Origin: Darwinimomas sp963643215
GTDB lineage: Bacteria > Bacillota > Clostridia > Lachnospirales > Lachnospiraceae
Assembly (NCBI GenBank): GCA_963643215.1
Contig: CAVIJY010000074.1
Location: 1-6,158, forward strand
Length of the DNA stretch: 6,158 bases
Direction: 5' to 3'
Shown here: positions 1 to 6,116 of the stretch, piece by piece
Position numbering within the stretch: the stretch's first letter is position 1
Layout of the letters: each line of letters opens with the position of its first letter
Made by a program: the position numbers and the translations under genes
The notes under the pieces: generated by a model
Databases searched by the model: none
What the model was told of the DNA's origin: nothing
What the model saw: only the letters and a program-made list of their open reading frames with translations

Positions 1-28
1 GCTCGTGCTTGAATCTGGAGGACAACAT

Positions 29-661
29 ATGCTGAAGGTTCATACAATAGTAACCGGACCACTTGGAGAGAATTGCTATCTGGCTGAGGATGATCAGACG
101 AAGGAATGCATCATCATAGATCCGGGGTCGGACACATCTAAGATACTGTGGAAGATAGAGGAGAGCGGACTCACGCCGCGGGCTGTCTTTTTGACGCATT
201 ATCACTATGATCATGTAAATGCGGCGGATGATATGCGGGATGAATTCGGTATAGAGATATATTCATCAGCTGCAGAGAAGGATCTTCTGGAGATATGCTA
301 TGAGGTGCAGGAGCATCCTCAGGGACGCAGCAGCGGGGGAGTCAGATCCGATCATTATCTTGAGGATTCCCAGACCTTTACCGTCATGGGAAGGGGATGG
401 AAGATGATGCTGACGCCGGGACATACGAAGGGGTCATGCTGCTATCTGGATATTGATGAGGGAGTACTGTTCTCCGGAGATACTTTATTTCGCGGCACCT
501 ACGGAAGGACAGATTTTTACAGCGGCAATGCCGCTGACATGCGCGACTCCCTGGTAAACAAGCTGTTTGTACTGCCGGATGAAACCCGGGTTTATCCGGG
601 ACACGGGATGCGTACATCCATAGAGCATGAGAAAAAGGCGAATCCTATACTGTTCGAGTGA
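29..661 (+). CDS. MBL-fold metallo-hydrolase, glyoxalase II-like
   Basis: Predicted 210-residue cytoplasmic metal-dependent hydrolase of the metallo-beta-lactamase superfamily, in the group annotated as hydroxyacylglutathione hydrolase-like. All seven expected metal ligands are visible: the HxHxDH motif at H57, H59, D61 and H62, then H132 in TPGHT, D151 in SGDTLF and H192 in YPGHG. The family normally binds two metal ions, often zinc, and hydrolyses thioesters or related esters; the substrate cannot be read from the sequence. The start is the ATG at 29, because GGAGGA at 17-22 sits six bases upstream. A GTG at 5 in the same frame would add eight residues that include the ribosome binding site, so it is unlikely. 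Another frame ends in TGA at 10-12 and could be the tail of an upstream gene, which would put this gene inside an operon entering from the left; that is a guess. No signal peptide or membrane segment. Family assignment is secure, exact function is not. Confidence 0.9.
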   Translation: MLKVHTIVTGPLGENCYLAEDDQTKECIIIDPGSDTSKILWKIEESGLTPRAVFLTHYHYDHVNAADDMRDEFGIEIYSSAAEKDLLEICYEVQEHPQGRSSGGVRSDHYLEDSQTFTVMGRGWKMMLTPGHTKGSCCYLDIDEGVLFSGDTLFRGTYGRTDFYSGNAADMRDSLVNKLFVLPDETRVYPGHGMRTSIEHEKKANPILFE

Positions 662-687
662 TCAAAGTATAAGAACAGAGAAAGAAT

Positions 688-697
688 AACTTAAGTT
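688..697. promoter_or_regulatory. Perfect palindrome overlapping the -35 box (possible operator)
   Basis: AACTTAAGTT is a perfect 10-base inverted repeat whose right end overlaps the first two bases of the predicted -35 hexamer. Position and symmetry would suit a repressor site. However, the palindrome is short and AT-rich, has no second copy in the window and matches no operator I recognise. Chance is a serious alternative. Confidence 0.2.
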
Positions 698-724
698 GCG
701 GCTCTATATATTATTCGCTATAAT
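696..724 (+). promoter_or_regulatory. Sigma-70-type promoter for the lipoprotein-metG operon
   Basis: A perfect -10 box TATAAT lies at 719-724. Exactly 17 bases upstream is TTGCGG at 696-701, which keeps the TTG of the -35 consensus. Transcription would start near 731. This is the only good promoter I see in the 662-825 gap, and it would drive the lipoprotein gene and, given the tight packing, metG through rsmA. A 10-base perfect palindrome overlaps the -35 box at 688-697. No intrinsic terminator is evident between the preceding stop codon and this promoter, so read-through from the upstream hydrolase gene is also possible. Confidence 0.7.
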
Positions 725-731
725 GCTAAAC

Positions 732-771
732 TGACCATGAGCCGTGGCGAAGGCCGGGCTGAGAGTGGTCA
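732..771 (+). other. Branched hairpin at the 5' end of the operon leader
   Basis: The RNA can fold as nested stems: TGACCA (732-737) with TGGTCA (766-771), AGCC (740-743) with GGCT (757-760), and GGC (746-748) with GCC (753-755) closing a GAAG tetraloop. That gives 13 Watson-Crick pairs in 40 bases, starting at the predicted transcript start. No T-run follows, so it is not an intrinsic terminator. It is too short to be a T-box leader and shows no SAM-riboswitch features. It might stabilise the 5' end or be a protein-binding site; the role is unknown. The complementarity is seen directly, while folding in the cell is inference. Confidence 0.45.
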
Positions 772-783
772 AATACACAAAGA

Positions 784-801
784 ATGCCGGATATACGGCA
801 T
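784..801 (+). other. Small hairpin upstream of the lipoprotein ribosome binding site
   Basis: ATGCCG (784-789) is exactly complementary to CGGCAT (796-801) around a six-base loop. It ends ten bases before the GAGGT ribosome binding site at 812-816, so it would leave that site accessible. With the larger hairpin at 732-771 it makes most of the 95-base leader structured. No run of T follows, so termination is not expected. Confidence 0.35.
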
Positions 802-825
802 AAACGATCATGAGGTACAGATAAG

Positions 826-1362
826 ATGAAAAAAATCACAACAGTTCTGGTAAGCACGGCAGCGGCATGCGCACTGATGCTTTCCGGTTGCACATCGACA
901 AAGGTATCGGATGCCACAAAGGATCAGCAGGATCAGCAGGCGGCATGGGAGTCATATTCTCAGGCTCTGGAAGAGAGGGATGTAAGAGCTGAGAAAGTTC
1001 CGGATTCCGATGCACCTCAGGTGTATATGGTGACTGTGTATACAGTTAAGGCAGACGGCAGCGGGCTCAAGGAGATAGTTGACGATGTAGAAAATAAAAC
1101 GGGCGAGGCATTGTTTGCAAAGCTCAAGGAATATGGCGTTGTTCCCGAAGGAGCGATGCTGACGGCGTATACAGAGAAAGACGGTGAGGCAAGCGTGGAG
1201 ATTACGGGAGCAGGAGAGCTCTCGCAGCTTCAGATTCAGGCCATAGCAGGTACCTATGAGGAAAGCTTTTCTCTGTCAAAGCTGACGGTTGTAGCTGACG
1301 GAAACACCATCATCAGCGAGACATACGAAGCAACGAACAACGCAGGTCCCGGAGTGCAGTAA
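826..1362 (+). CDS. Lipoprotein with a GerMN-like domain
   Basis: A 178-residue predicted lipoprotein. Residues 1-21 form a signal peptide with a KK start, a hydrophobic core and the lipobox L19-S20-G21-C22, so C22 should be lipidated and the protein anchored on the outer face of the membrane. Residues 23-60 are a polar linker rich in D, Q and E. Residues about 66-165 resemble a GerMN domain: a beta strand at VYMVTVYTV, a helix with EALFAKLKEYG, the VPEGAML turn, then alternating strands ending in LTVVADGNTI. GerMN domains occur in sporulation and germination proteins such as GerM and in envelope lipoproteins, with no enzymatic activity assigned that I know of. The start is supported by GAGGT at 812-816, nine bases upstream. 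The gene is first after the promoter and ends 11 bases before metG. Lipoprotein status is firm; the domain call is by eye and tentative. Confidence 0.85.
   Translation: MKKITTVLVSTAAACALMLSGCTSTKVSDATKDQQDQQAAWESYSQALEERDVRAEKVPDSDAPQVYMVTVYTVKADGSGLKEIVDDVENKTGEALFAKLKEYGVVPEGAMLTAYTEKDGEASVEITGAGELSQLQIQAIAGTYEESFSLSKLTVVADGNTIISETYEATNNAGPGVQ
922..939 (+). repeat. Two tandem copies of GATCAGCAG within the lipoprotein linker
   Basis: The nonamer GATCAGCAG occurs twice head to tail and encodes DQQDQQ at residues 33-38, just after the lipidated cysteine. The unit is a multiple of three, so copy-number change would keep the frame and alter only the length of the membrane tether. With just two copies, slippage-driven variation is a possibility rather than something shown. 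Confidence 0.6.
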
Positions 1363-1367
1363 GGAGG
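1361..1367 (+). promoter_or_regulatory. Strong metG ribosome binding site overlapping the upstream stop codon
   Basis: AAGGAGG shares its first two bases with the TAA stop of the lipoprotein gene and lies six bases before the metG ATG at 1374. It fixes that start: the nearer ATG at 1369 meets a stop after one further codon. The arrangement suggests that translation of the two genes is coupled. Confidence 0.75.
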
Positions 1368-1373
1368 CATGGG

Positions 1374-3512
1374 ATGAGGGATTGTAAGGGGAAACCGTAT
1401 TATATAACGACAGCTATCGCATATGCTTCGGGCAAGCCGCATATCGGCAACACATATGAGATAGTGCTCGCCGATGCCATCGCCAGATACAAGAGGGAAG
1501 AGGGCTATGATGTCCGCTTTATGACCGGAACGGACGAGCATGGTCAGAAAATAGAAGAAAAGGCTATGGCAGCTGGAGTATCACCGAAGGAATATGTGGA
1601 TACGGTGGCAAAGGAGATACGAAGAATCTTCGATCTCATGAATACTTCATATGACAAGTTCATCCGCACTACGGATCCCTATCATGAAAAGCAGGTTCAG
1701 AAGATCTTCAAAAGACTTTATGACAAGGGCGATATCTACAAGGGATATTACGAAGGTCTTTACTGTACTCCGTGTGAGTCCTTCTTTACAGAGGCGCAGC
1801 TGGTAAACGGAAGATGCCCTGACTGCGGGCGTGAGGTAAAGCCGGCCAAGGAAGAAGCGTATTTCTTCAAGATGAGCAAATACGCTGACAGACTCATACA
1901 GCATATAAATGAGCATCCTGAGTTCATACAGCCTGTTGCCCGTAAAAATGAGATGATGAACAATTTTCTCCTGCCCGGGCTGCAGGATCTTTGCGTGTCA
2001 AGAACGAGCTTTAAATGGGGTATTCCGGTGGATTTTGACGACAAGCATGTGGTTTATGTATGGCTTGACGCATTGACAAACTATATCACCGGACTCGGAC
2101 TTGATATCGACGGAGATCAGAAAGATGCCGGAGCGGCCTATGCGGCGAGCAAGACGGCAGAGGCGGGAGATCCGAACAAGGGACGCGGACTGATGGAGAA
2201 GTACTGGCCGGTTGATCTGCATCTGATAGGCAAGGACATCATAAGATTCCATACCATCTACTGGCCTATCTTCCTGATGGCGCTCGATCTTCCTCTGCCC
2301 AAGCAGGTGTTCGGCCACCCGTGGCTGCTTCAGGGCGACGGAAAGATGAGTAAATCCAAGGGAAATGTGATCTATGCGGATGATCTTGCGGATATGATTG
2401 GCGTGGATGCCGTAAGATACTTCGTACTTCACGAGATGCCATTTGACAATGACGGTGTGATAAGCTGGGATCTGATAGTTGAGCGGTTTAACTCGGATCT
2501 GGCCAATATCCTCGGCAATCTGATAAGCAGAACGGTATCCATGGCAAACAAATATTTCGACGGTGTGATGACATATACCGGAGAGCCGGAGGATCAGGCA
2601 CAGCAGGCAACGGATGATGATCTCAAACGCAGCGTACTTGATGCCGCTGCTGCATGCACCGCGAAGATGGATGAGCTGAGAGTTGCTGATGCTATCACAC
2701 AGGTGTGGTCTATCTTCAGAAGATGCAACAAGTATATTGACGAGACCACTCCCTGGATTCTTGCCAAAGCTGAAGAGACAAGACCGAGGCTTCAGACTGT
2801 TCTGTACAATCTGGGACAGGCTATAGCGATAGGTGCATCACTTCTGTACAGCTTCATGCCGGAGACATCGGAGAAGATATTGAAGCAGATAAATTCAAGA
2901 AGACTTACTCTTGAAGAAATCGGAGCACTCCCGGAAGAAGCACCGGATGCGGCAGCAGTATGGGGACTGTATCCGTCAGGTACACGGGTTGCAGAAAAGC
3001 CGGAGATACTTTTTGCAAGGCTGGACGCGGAGGAGATGGCACAGAAGGTAGAAAAGCTTCAGGAGGCACAGCGCGCGCCGGAGCAGGCTGCGGAGAAGAA
3101 ATCCGACGCTACAACCGAAGAAGGAAAACAAACTGAAGACGGCGCAGAGTCCGGAGAAGAAAAGCCAATGGATATAGAAGCAAAGGAAACCATCACCTAC
3201 GATGACTTTGCCAAGCTGCAGATTCAGATTGGAGTGGTTGAGGCATGCGAGGAGGTTCCGAAGTCCAGAAAGCTTTTGAAGTCCAGAATTCGCATAGGTT
3301 CCCGGACCAGAACCATACTCAGCGGTATAAAGAACTGGTATAAGCCGGAGGACATGGTCGGACGCAAGGTCATGGTGCTCGTGAACCTTCAGCCGAGGCA
3401 GATTGCCGGCTGCATGTCGGAGGGTATGATACTGTGCGCAGAGGATGATGAAGGCAACATCGCGTTGATGTCCCCTGAGAAGGATATGAAGTCCGGAAGC
3501 ATCATCTGCTGA
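1374..3512 (+). CDS. metG: Methionine--tRNA ligase (MetRS) with C-terminal Trbp111-like domain
   Basis: A 712-residue class I aminoacyl-tRNA synthetase that charges tRNA-Met, both initiator and elongator, in the cytoplasm. The Rossmann catalytic core carries the HIGH signature as HIGN at 23-26 and KMSKS at 324-328. A single zinc knuckle has CxxC pairs at C131/C134 and C148/C151. The WLDALTNY and GKDIIRFHTIYWP blocks are well conserved. The anticodon-binding helical domain covers about 370-550 and includes W479-type context NKYIDETTPW. Residues 553-606 form a charged E/K/Q-rich linker. Residues 607-712 are a Trbp111-like OB-fold tRNA-binding domain, which normally drives dimerisation. The protein is longer than the usual 650-670 residues, through the linker and an Ala/Lys/Gly-rich insertion at about 246-272 in the catalytic core. 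No T-box or SAM riboswitch is seen upstream; the gene appears to be transcribed from the promoter at 696-724. Confidence 0.97.
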   Translation: MRDCKGKPYYITTAIAYASGKPHIGNTYEIVLADAIARYKREEGYDVRFMTGTDEHGQKIEEKAMAAGVSPKEYVDTVAKEIRRIFDLMNTSYDKFIRTTDPYHEKQVQKIFKRLYDKGDIYKGYYEGLYCTPCESFFTEAQLVNGRCPDCGREVKPAKEEAYFFKMSKYADRLIQHINEHPEFIQPVARKNEMMNNFLLPGLQDLCVSRTSFKWGIPVDFDDKHVVYVWLDALTNYITGLGLDIDGDQKDAGAAYAASKTAEAGDPNKGRGLMEKYWPVDLHLIGKDIIRFHTIYWPIFLMALDLPLPKQVFGHPWLLQGDGKMSKSKGNVIYADDLADMIGVDAVRYFVLHEMPFDNDGVISWDLIVERFNSDLANILGNLISRTVSMANKYFDGVMTYTGEPEDQAQQATDDDLKRSVLDAAAACTAKMDELRVADAITQVWSIFRRCNKYIDETTPWILAKAEETRPRLQTVLYNLGQAIAIGASLLYSFMPETSEKILKQINSRRLTLEEIGALPEEAPDAAAVWGLYPSGTRVAEKPEILFARLDAEEMAQKVEKLQEAQRAPEQAAEKKSDATTEEGKQTEDGAESGEEKPMDIEAKETITYDDFAKLQIQIGVVEACEEVPKSRKLLKSRIRIGSRTRTILSGIKNWYKPEDMVGRKVMVLVNLQPRQIAGCMSEGMILCAEDDEGNIALMSPEKDMKSGSIIC

Positions 3513-3535
3513 CGAAGCAGAGGCCTGCTGCGACG

Positions 3536-4291
3536 ATGTCGAGAAAATGTCGGAGGAAGACGGACGGGATGCTTCCCGAGATAAGACATACAAATAGTGA
3601 AAAACATGGCATCGACGGCGCTGTATTGAGGTACATTGCCGTCGTTGCTATGTTTATGGATCATGTTGCATACTGCTTTCAGGAGATCATTTCACCGGAG
3701 GTATATGCGATTGCAAGAGCGGTAGGACGGATCGCATATCCCATATTTGCGTACTGTCTGGTGAGCGGATATCGACATACACATGACATAAGGGGATATG
3801 CCGAAAGACTGCTTGCTGCTGCCGCGCTGTCCGAGATTCCGTTCAATCTGATGTGCGGGTCAAAGATGATATATCCGAAGCGGCAAAATGTCATGTGGAC
3901 GCTTTTGACAGCTCTTGCGATGCTTTGGGTGAGCGACAGGATAAGACCGGGGACGCATGAGAGCGGGGACATCACACAGACGGGCGCGAAGCCTGACCAA
4001 GGCGTGAGCGGCAGACGCGAAAAACTTGCACGCTGCGTGCGGGAGCAGCTAGGATGGCTTCTTGCGGGACTTGGAAGGCTGGCCGTATTCGGGGCGGCAT
4101 GCGCTGCTGCAAGTCTGCTGCATTTCGATTATGAATGGGAAGGCATACTGATAGTTGCGGTATTTTCGCTTATGCCGGGTGAGATATTTGACATTCCACG
4201 CGGCAGCTATCCCAGATATTTCTTTTACGCATTTTATCCGATGCATATGCTGCTGCTGGTATTCCTGAAGTATGCAATCATAGGGATTTGA
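3536..4291 (+). CDS. TraX-family polytopic membrane protein
   Basis: A 251-residue multi-pass membrane protein of the TraX family, named after the F-plasmid pilin N-acetylase. Chromosomal homologues are common in Clostridia, and their acceptor substrates are generally unknown. Family hallmarks visible: GIDGAVLRYIAVVAMFMDH (25-43) as first membrane segment ending in DH, GRIAYPIFAY (64-73), SEIPF (99-103), QNV (117-119), DYEWEGIL (198-205) and FYAFYPMHMLLL (230-241). I count roughly six hydrophobic stretches. A hydrophilic loop at about 134-172, rich in R, G, D and E, splits the protein between QNVMWTLLTALAMLWV and the next helix, and looks longer than needed. The start is uncertain. ATG at 3536 has AGAGG twelve bases upstream, and ATG at 3569 (residue 12) has a better GGAGG, also at twelve bases. 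The gene starts 23 bases after metG, an unusual neighbour for it. Family call is good, function unknown. Confidence 0.85.
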   Translation: MSRKCRRKTDGMLPEIRHTNSEKHGIDGAVLRYIAVVAMFMDHVAYCFQEIISPEVYAIARAVGRIAYPIFAYCLVSGYRHTHDIRGYAERLLAAAALSEIPFNLMCGSKMIYPKRQNVMWTLLTALAMLWVSDRIRPGTHESGDITQTGAKPDQGVSGRREKLARCVREQLGWLLAGLGRLAVFGAACAAASLLHFDYEWEGILIVAVFSLMPGEIFDIPRGSYPRYFFYAFYPMHMLLLVFLKYAIIGI

Positions 4292-4362
4292 TGAAATCTG
4301 ATATACAATACGGAGCGAAGCCTGACATGCAATCCAATACACAAGCTGATGAAAGAGGCGGT

Positions 4363-5157
4363 ATGAAACCAATGATCATAGATACACATGCTCACTATGA
4401 TGATGAAGCCTTTGATGATGACCGCGAAAGGGTGCTGGAGAGTCTGGAGCCCGGAGGCATATACCGCGTTGTCAATATAGGTGCGAGTCTGGAGTCGTCG
4501 CAGGCCTCGCTGGCGCTGGCGAAAAGCCATGAGAATATATATGCGGCGGTCGGGATTCATCCGGAGCACGCACAGGAGATGACGGAGGCGGAGCTGGAAT
4601 GCCTCAGAAAGATGAGCACGGAGCCTGAAGTTGTGGCGTGGGGAGAGATCGGACTCGATTATCACTATGAAGCGCCTTCGAGAAATATACAGAAGGACTG
4701 CTTTGTCCGGCAGCTTGAGGCGGCGCGGGAGATGAAGCTTCCTGTTGCGGTGCATTCACGGGATGCTGCGCAGGATACCCTTGACATCATGACAGCGAAT
4801 CGCGCAGGTGAGATCGGGGGAGTTGTGCATTGCTATTCTTACGGGGTGGAGTTTGCGAAGAAATATCTTGATATGGGGATGTATTTCGGCATCGGGGGCG
4901 TGATTACATTTAAAAATGCAAGGAAGCTGGCAGAGGTTGTCGAATATCTTCCGATGGATGCCATAGTACTGGAAACGGATTGCCCTTATATGGCCCCTAC
5001 TCCGTACAGGGGAAAAAGGAACAACTCGACGCTGCTGCAATATGTGGTTCAAAGAATAGCACAGATCAAGAATATCCCGCAGGAAGATGTGATGCGGATC
5101 ACCGGAATCAATGCATATAAGCTTTATCCAAAACTCGGAGAGTACCCATGGACCTGA
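4363..5157 (+). CDS. tatD: TatD-family metal-dependent deoxyribonuclease
   Basis: A 264-residue cytoplasmic TIM-barrel hydrolase of the TatD family, whose characterised members are metal-dependent DNases (3'-5' exonuclease activity) linked to DNA repair and DNA turnover. The metal-site residues are all present: H9 and H11 in DTHAH, E95 in GEIGLDYHYE, H131 in VAVHSRD, H156 in VVHCYSY and D206 in LETDCPYMAP. I chose ATG 4363 because the family normally begins just before the IDTHAH strand and AGAGG lies at 4354-4358. The frame stays open upstream to an ATG at 4291, which overlaps the traX stop as TGATG and would add 24 residues with no family resemblance. That start has only a weak AGGGA at 4282-4286. 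The 3' end overlaps rsmA by ten bases, so the two are translationally coupled. In many Firmicutes rnmV lies between them; it is absent here. Confidence 0.93.
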   Translation: MKPMIIDTHAHYDDEAFDDDRERVLESLEPGGIYRVVNIGASLESSQASLALAKSHENIYAAVGIHPEHAQEMTEAELECLRKMSTEPEVVAWGEIGLDYHYEAPSRNIQKDCFVRQLEAAREMKLPVAVHSRDAAQDTLDIMTANRAGEIGGVVHCYSYGVEFAKKYLDMGMYFGIGGVITFKNARKLAEVVEYLPMDAIVLETDCPYMAPTPYRGKRNNSTLLQYVVQRIAQIKNIPQEDVMRITGINAYKLYPKLGEYPWT

Positions 5158-6029
5158 TAGATCCGCGAAAAACAATAGAAGTCATACAAAAGCATGAGTT
5201 TACATTCAGCAAGAAATTCGGCCAGAACTTTCTGATAGACAGCCATGTGCTGGACAAGATCATCGCATCCTCGGGCGTGGGGCCGGAAGATGTGGTGCTG
5301 GAGATCGGCCCGGGGATAGGAACCATGACACAGCAGCTCGCCAGACATGCGGCCAGAGTTATAGCTGTGGAGATAGACAAGGATCTGATTCCTATATTGA
5401 GAGAGACATTGGCGGAGGAGACCGATGAGAAGACCGGCAATGTGAGAATCATCAATGAGGATATAATGAAGGTGGATCTGTGCCGGCTGGCACAGGATGA
5501 AGGCAAAGGCAGGAAGCTAAAGGTCGTAGCCAATCTGCCTTACTATATCACTACGCCGATCATCATGGCCTTGTTTGAGTCAGGCGCACCCATAGACACG
5601 GTTACGGTTATGGTTCAACGCGAGGTCGCAGAGCGCATGAAGGCGCTGCCGGGGACTAAGGACTACGGAGCATTGTCACTGGCGGTTCAATACTATGCCA
5701 GACCGTATATTGCGGCATATGTGCCGCAAAATTGCTTTATGCCGCGCCCGAAGGTCGGAAGCGCCGTGATCACACTGACACGGTTTGCAGAGCCGCCGGT
5801 GCAGACAAAGGATGTAAAGCTGATGTTTGCACTTATACGCGCCGGCTTCAATCAGAGGAGAAAGACGATTCAGAACGGGATCTCCAATGCTGCGGAGCTT
5901 GCGTATGATAAGCAGGATGTGGCAAAGGCACTGGAAGAGATGAGTCTGCCCGCGGGCGTGCGGGCTGAGGCGCTGACACTGGAACAGTTTGCAGAGCTTG
6001 CGGATCTGCTGTCCGAGTGCGGACGGTGA
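5148..6029 (+). CDS. rsmA: 16S rRNA (adenine1518-N6/adenine1519-N6)-dimethyltransferase
   Basis: A 293-residue S-adenosylmethionine-dependent methyltransferase (RsmA/KsgA) that dimethylates two adjacent adenines in the 3'-terminal helix 45 loop of 16S rRNA, late in 30S subunit assembly. Loss of this activity classically gives kasugamycin resistance. Motifs in order: FGQNFLID (24-31), SAM-binding motif I EIGPGIG (52-58), acidic residue of motif II in VEID (E75), catalytic NLPYY (129-133), and the FMPRPKVGSAV block (from F197). The C-terminal helical domain (about 210-293) includes AGFNQRRKTIQNG, typical of the family. The length is normal and no residue looks missing. The start is the ATG at 5148, inside the last codons of tatD, with GGAG at 5137-5140 seven bases upstream. 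I see no other gene before position 6117 and no clear terminator after the stop. Confidence 0.97.
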   Translation: MDLIDPRKTIEVIQKHEFTFSKKFGQNFLIDSHVLDKIIASSGVGPEDVVLEIGPGIGTMTQQLARHAARVIAVEIDKDLIPILRETLAEETDEKTGNVRIINEDIMKVDLCRLAQDEGKGRKLKVVANLPYYITTPIIMALFESGAPIDTVTVMVQREVAERMKALPGTKDYGALSLAVQYYARPYIAAYVPQNCFMPRPKVGSAVITLTRFAEPPVQTKDVKLMFALIRAGFNQRRKTIQNGISNAAELAYDKQDVAKALEEMSLPAGVRAEALTLEQFAELADLLSECGR

Positions 6030-6064
6030 GAGATGCTTTAAGATATCACAGAGGATTCTCATAT

Positions 6065-6113
6065 GCGGGCGTCATAAACCTGCTCTCCGGCTTATATGCT
6101 AACATGCCGCAGG
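6065..6113 (+). promoter_or_regulatory. Two mutually exclusive hairpins after rsmA
   Basis: CCTGC at 6079-6083 can pair upstream with GCGGG at 6065-6069 (five pairs including one G-T, nine-base loop). Alternatively it pairs downstream with GCAGG at 6109-6113, helped by GGC (6089-6091) with GCC (6106-6108). The second fold would bury most of the AGGAGG at 6111-6116. This could be a switch controlling a downstream gene, but the stems are short and no ligand-binding domain is recognisable. No T-run makes it a terminator. Speculative. Confidence 0.2.
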
Positions 6114-6116
6114 AGG

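Noticed and set aside
5..28. GTG start at position 5 for the metallo-hydrolase
   Set aside because: The added residues cover the GGAGGA ribosome binding site, which is ideally placed for the ATG at 29, and family members start at the later position.
784..801. Intrinsic terminator before the lipoprotein gene
   Set aside because: The six-pair hairpin is not followed by a run of T and lies within the leader of a well-packed operon.
731..825. T-box or SAM riboswitch controlling metG
   Set aside because: The segment GAGAGTGGTC faintly resembles a T-box sequence, but the leader is under 100 bases, has no Stem I or antiterminator layout, and shows no SAM-riboswitch core.
1998..2432. Minus-strand open frame of 144 codons inside metG
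   Set aside because: It is fully contained in a highly conserved part of MetG, with no ribosome binding site or recognisable domain; a shadow frame.
2976..3593. Long open frame on the minus strand (205 codons) opposite the 3' end of metG
   Set aside because: It lies opposite clearly coding metG sequence, matches no family I know, and has the leucine/cysteine-rich composition expected from the complement of an E/K-rich region.
3536..4291. Evidence of a conjugative element from the TraX-family gene
   Set aside because: No relaxase, pilus, coupling protein, integrase or attachment-site repeat is visible; chromosomal TraX-family genes occur without conjugation systems.
6095..6100. Promoter -10 box TATGCT after rsmA
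   Set aside because: It matches only four of six consensus bases and has no recognisable -35 hexamer at a suitable distance.
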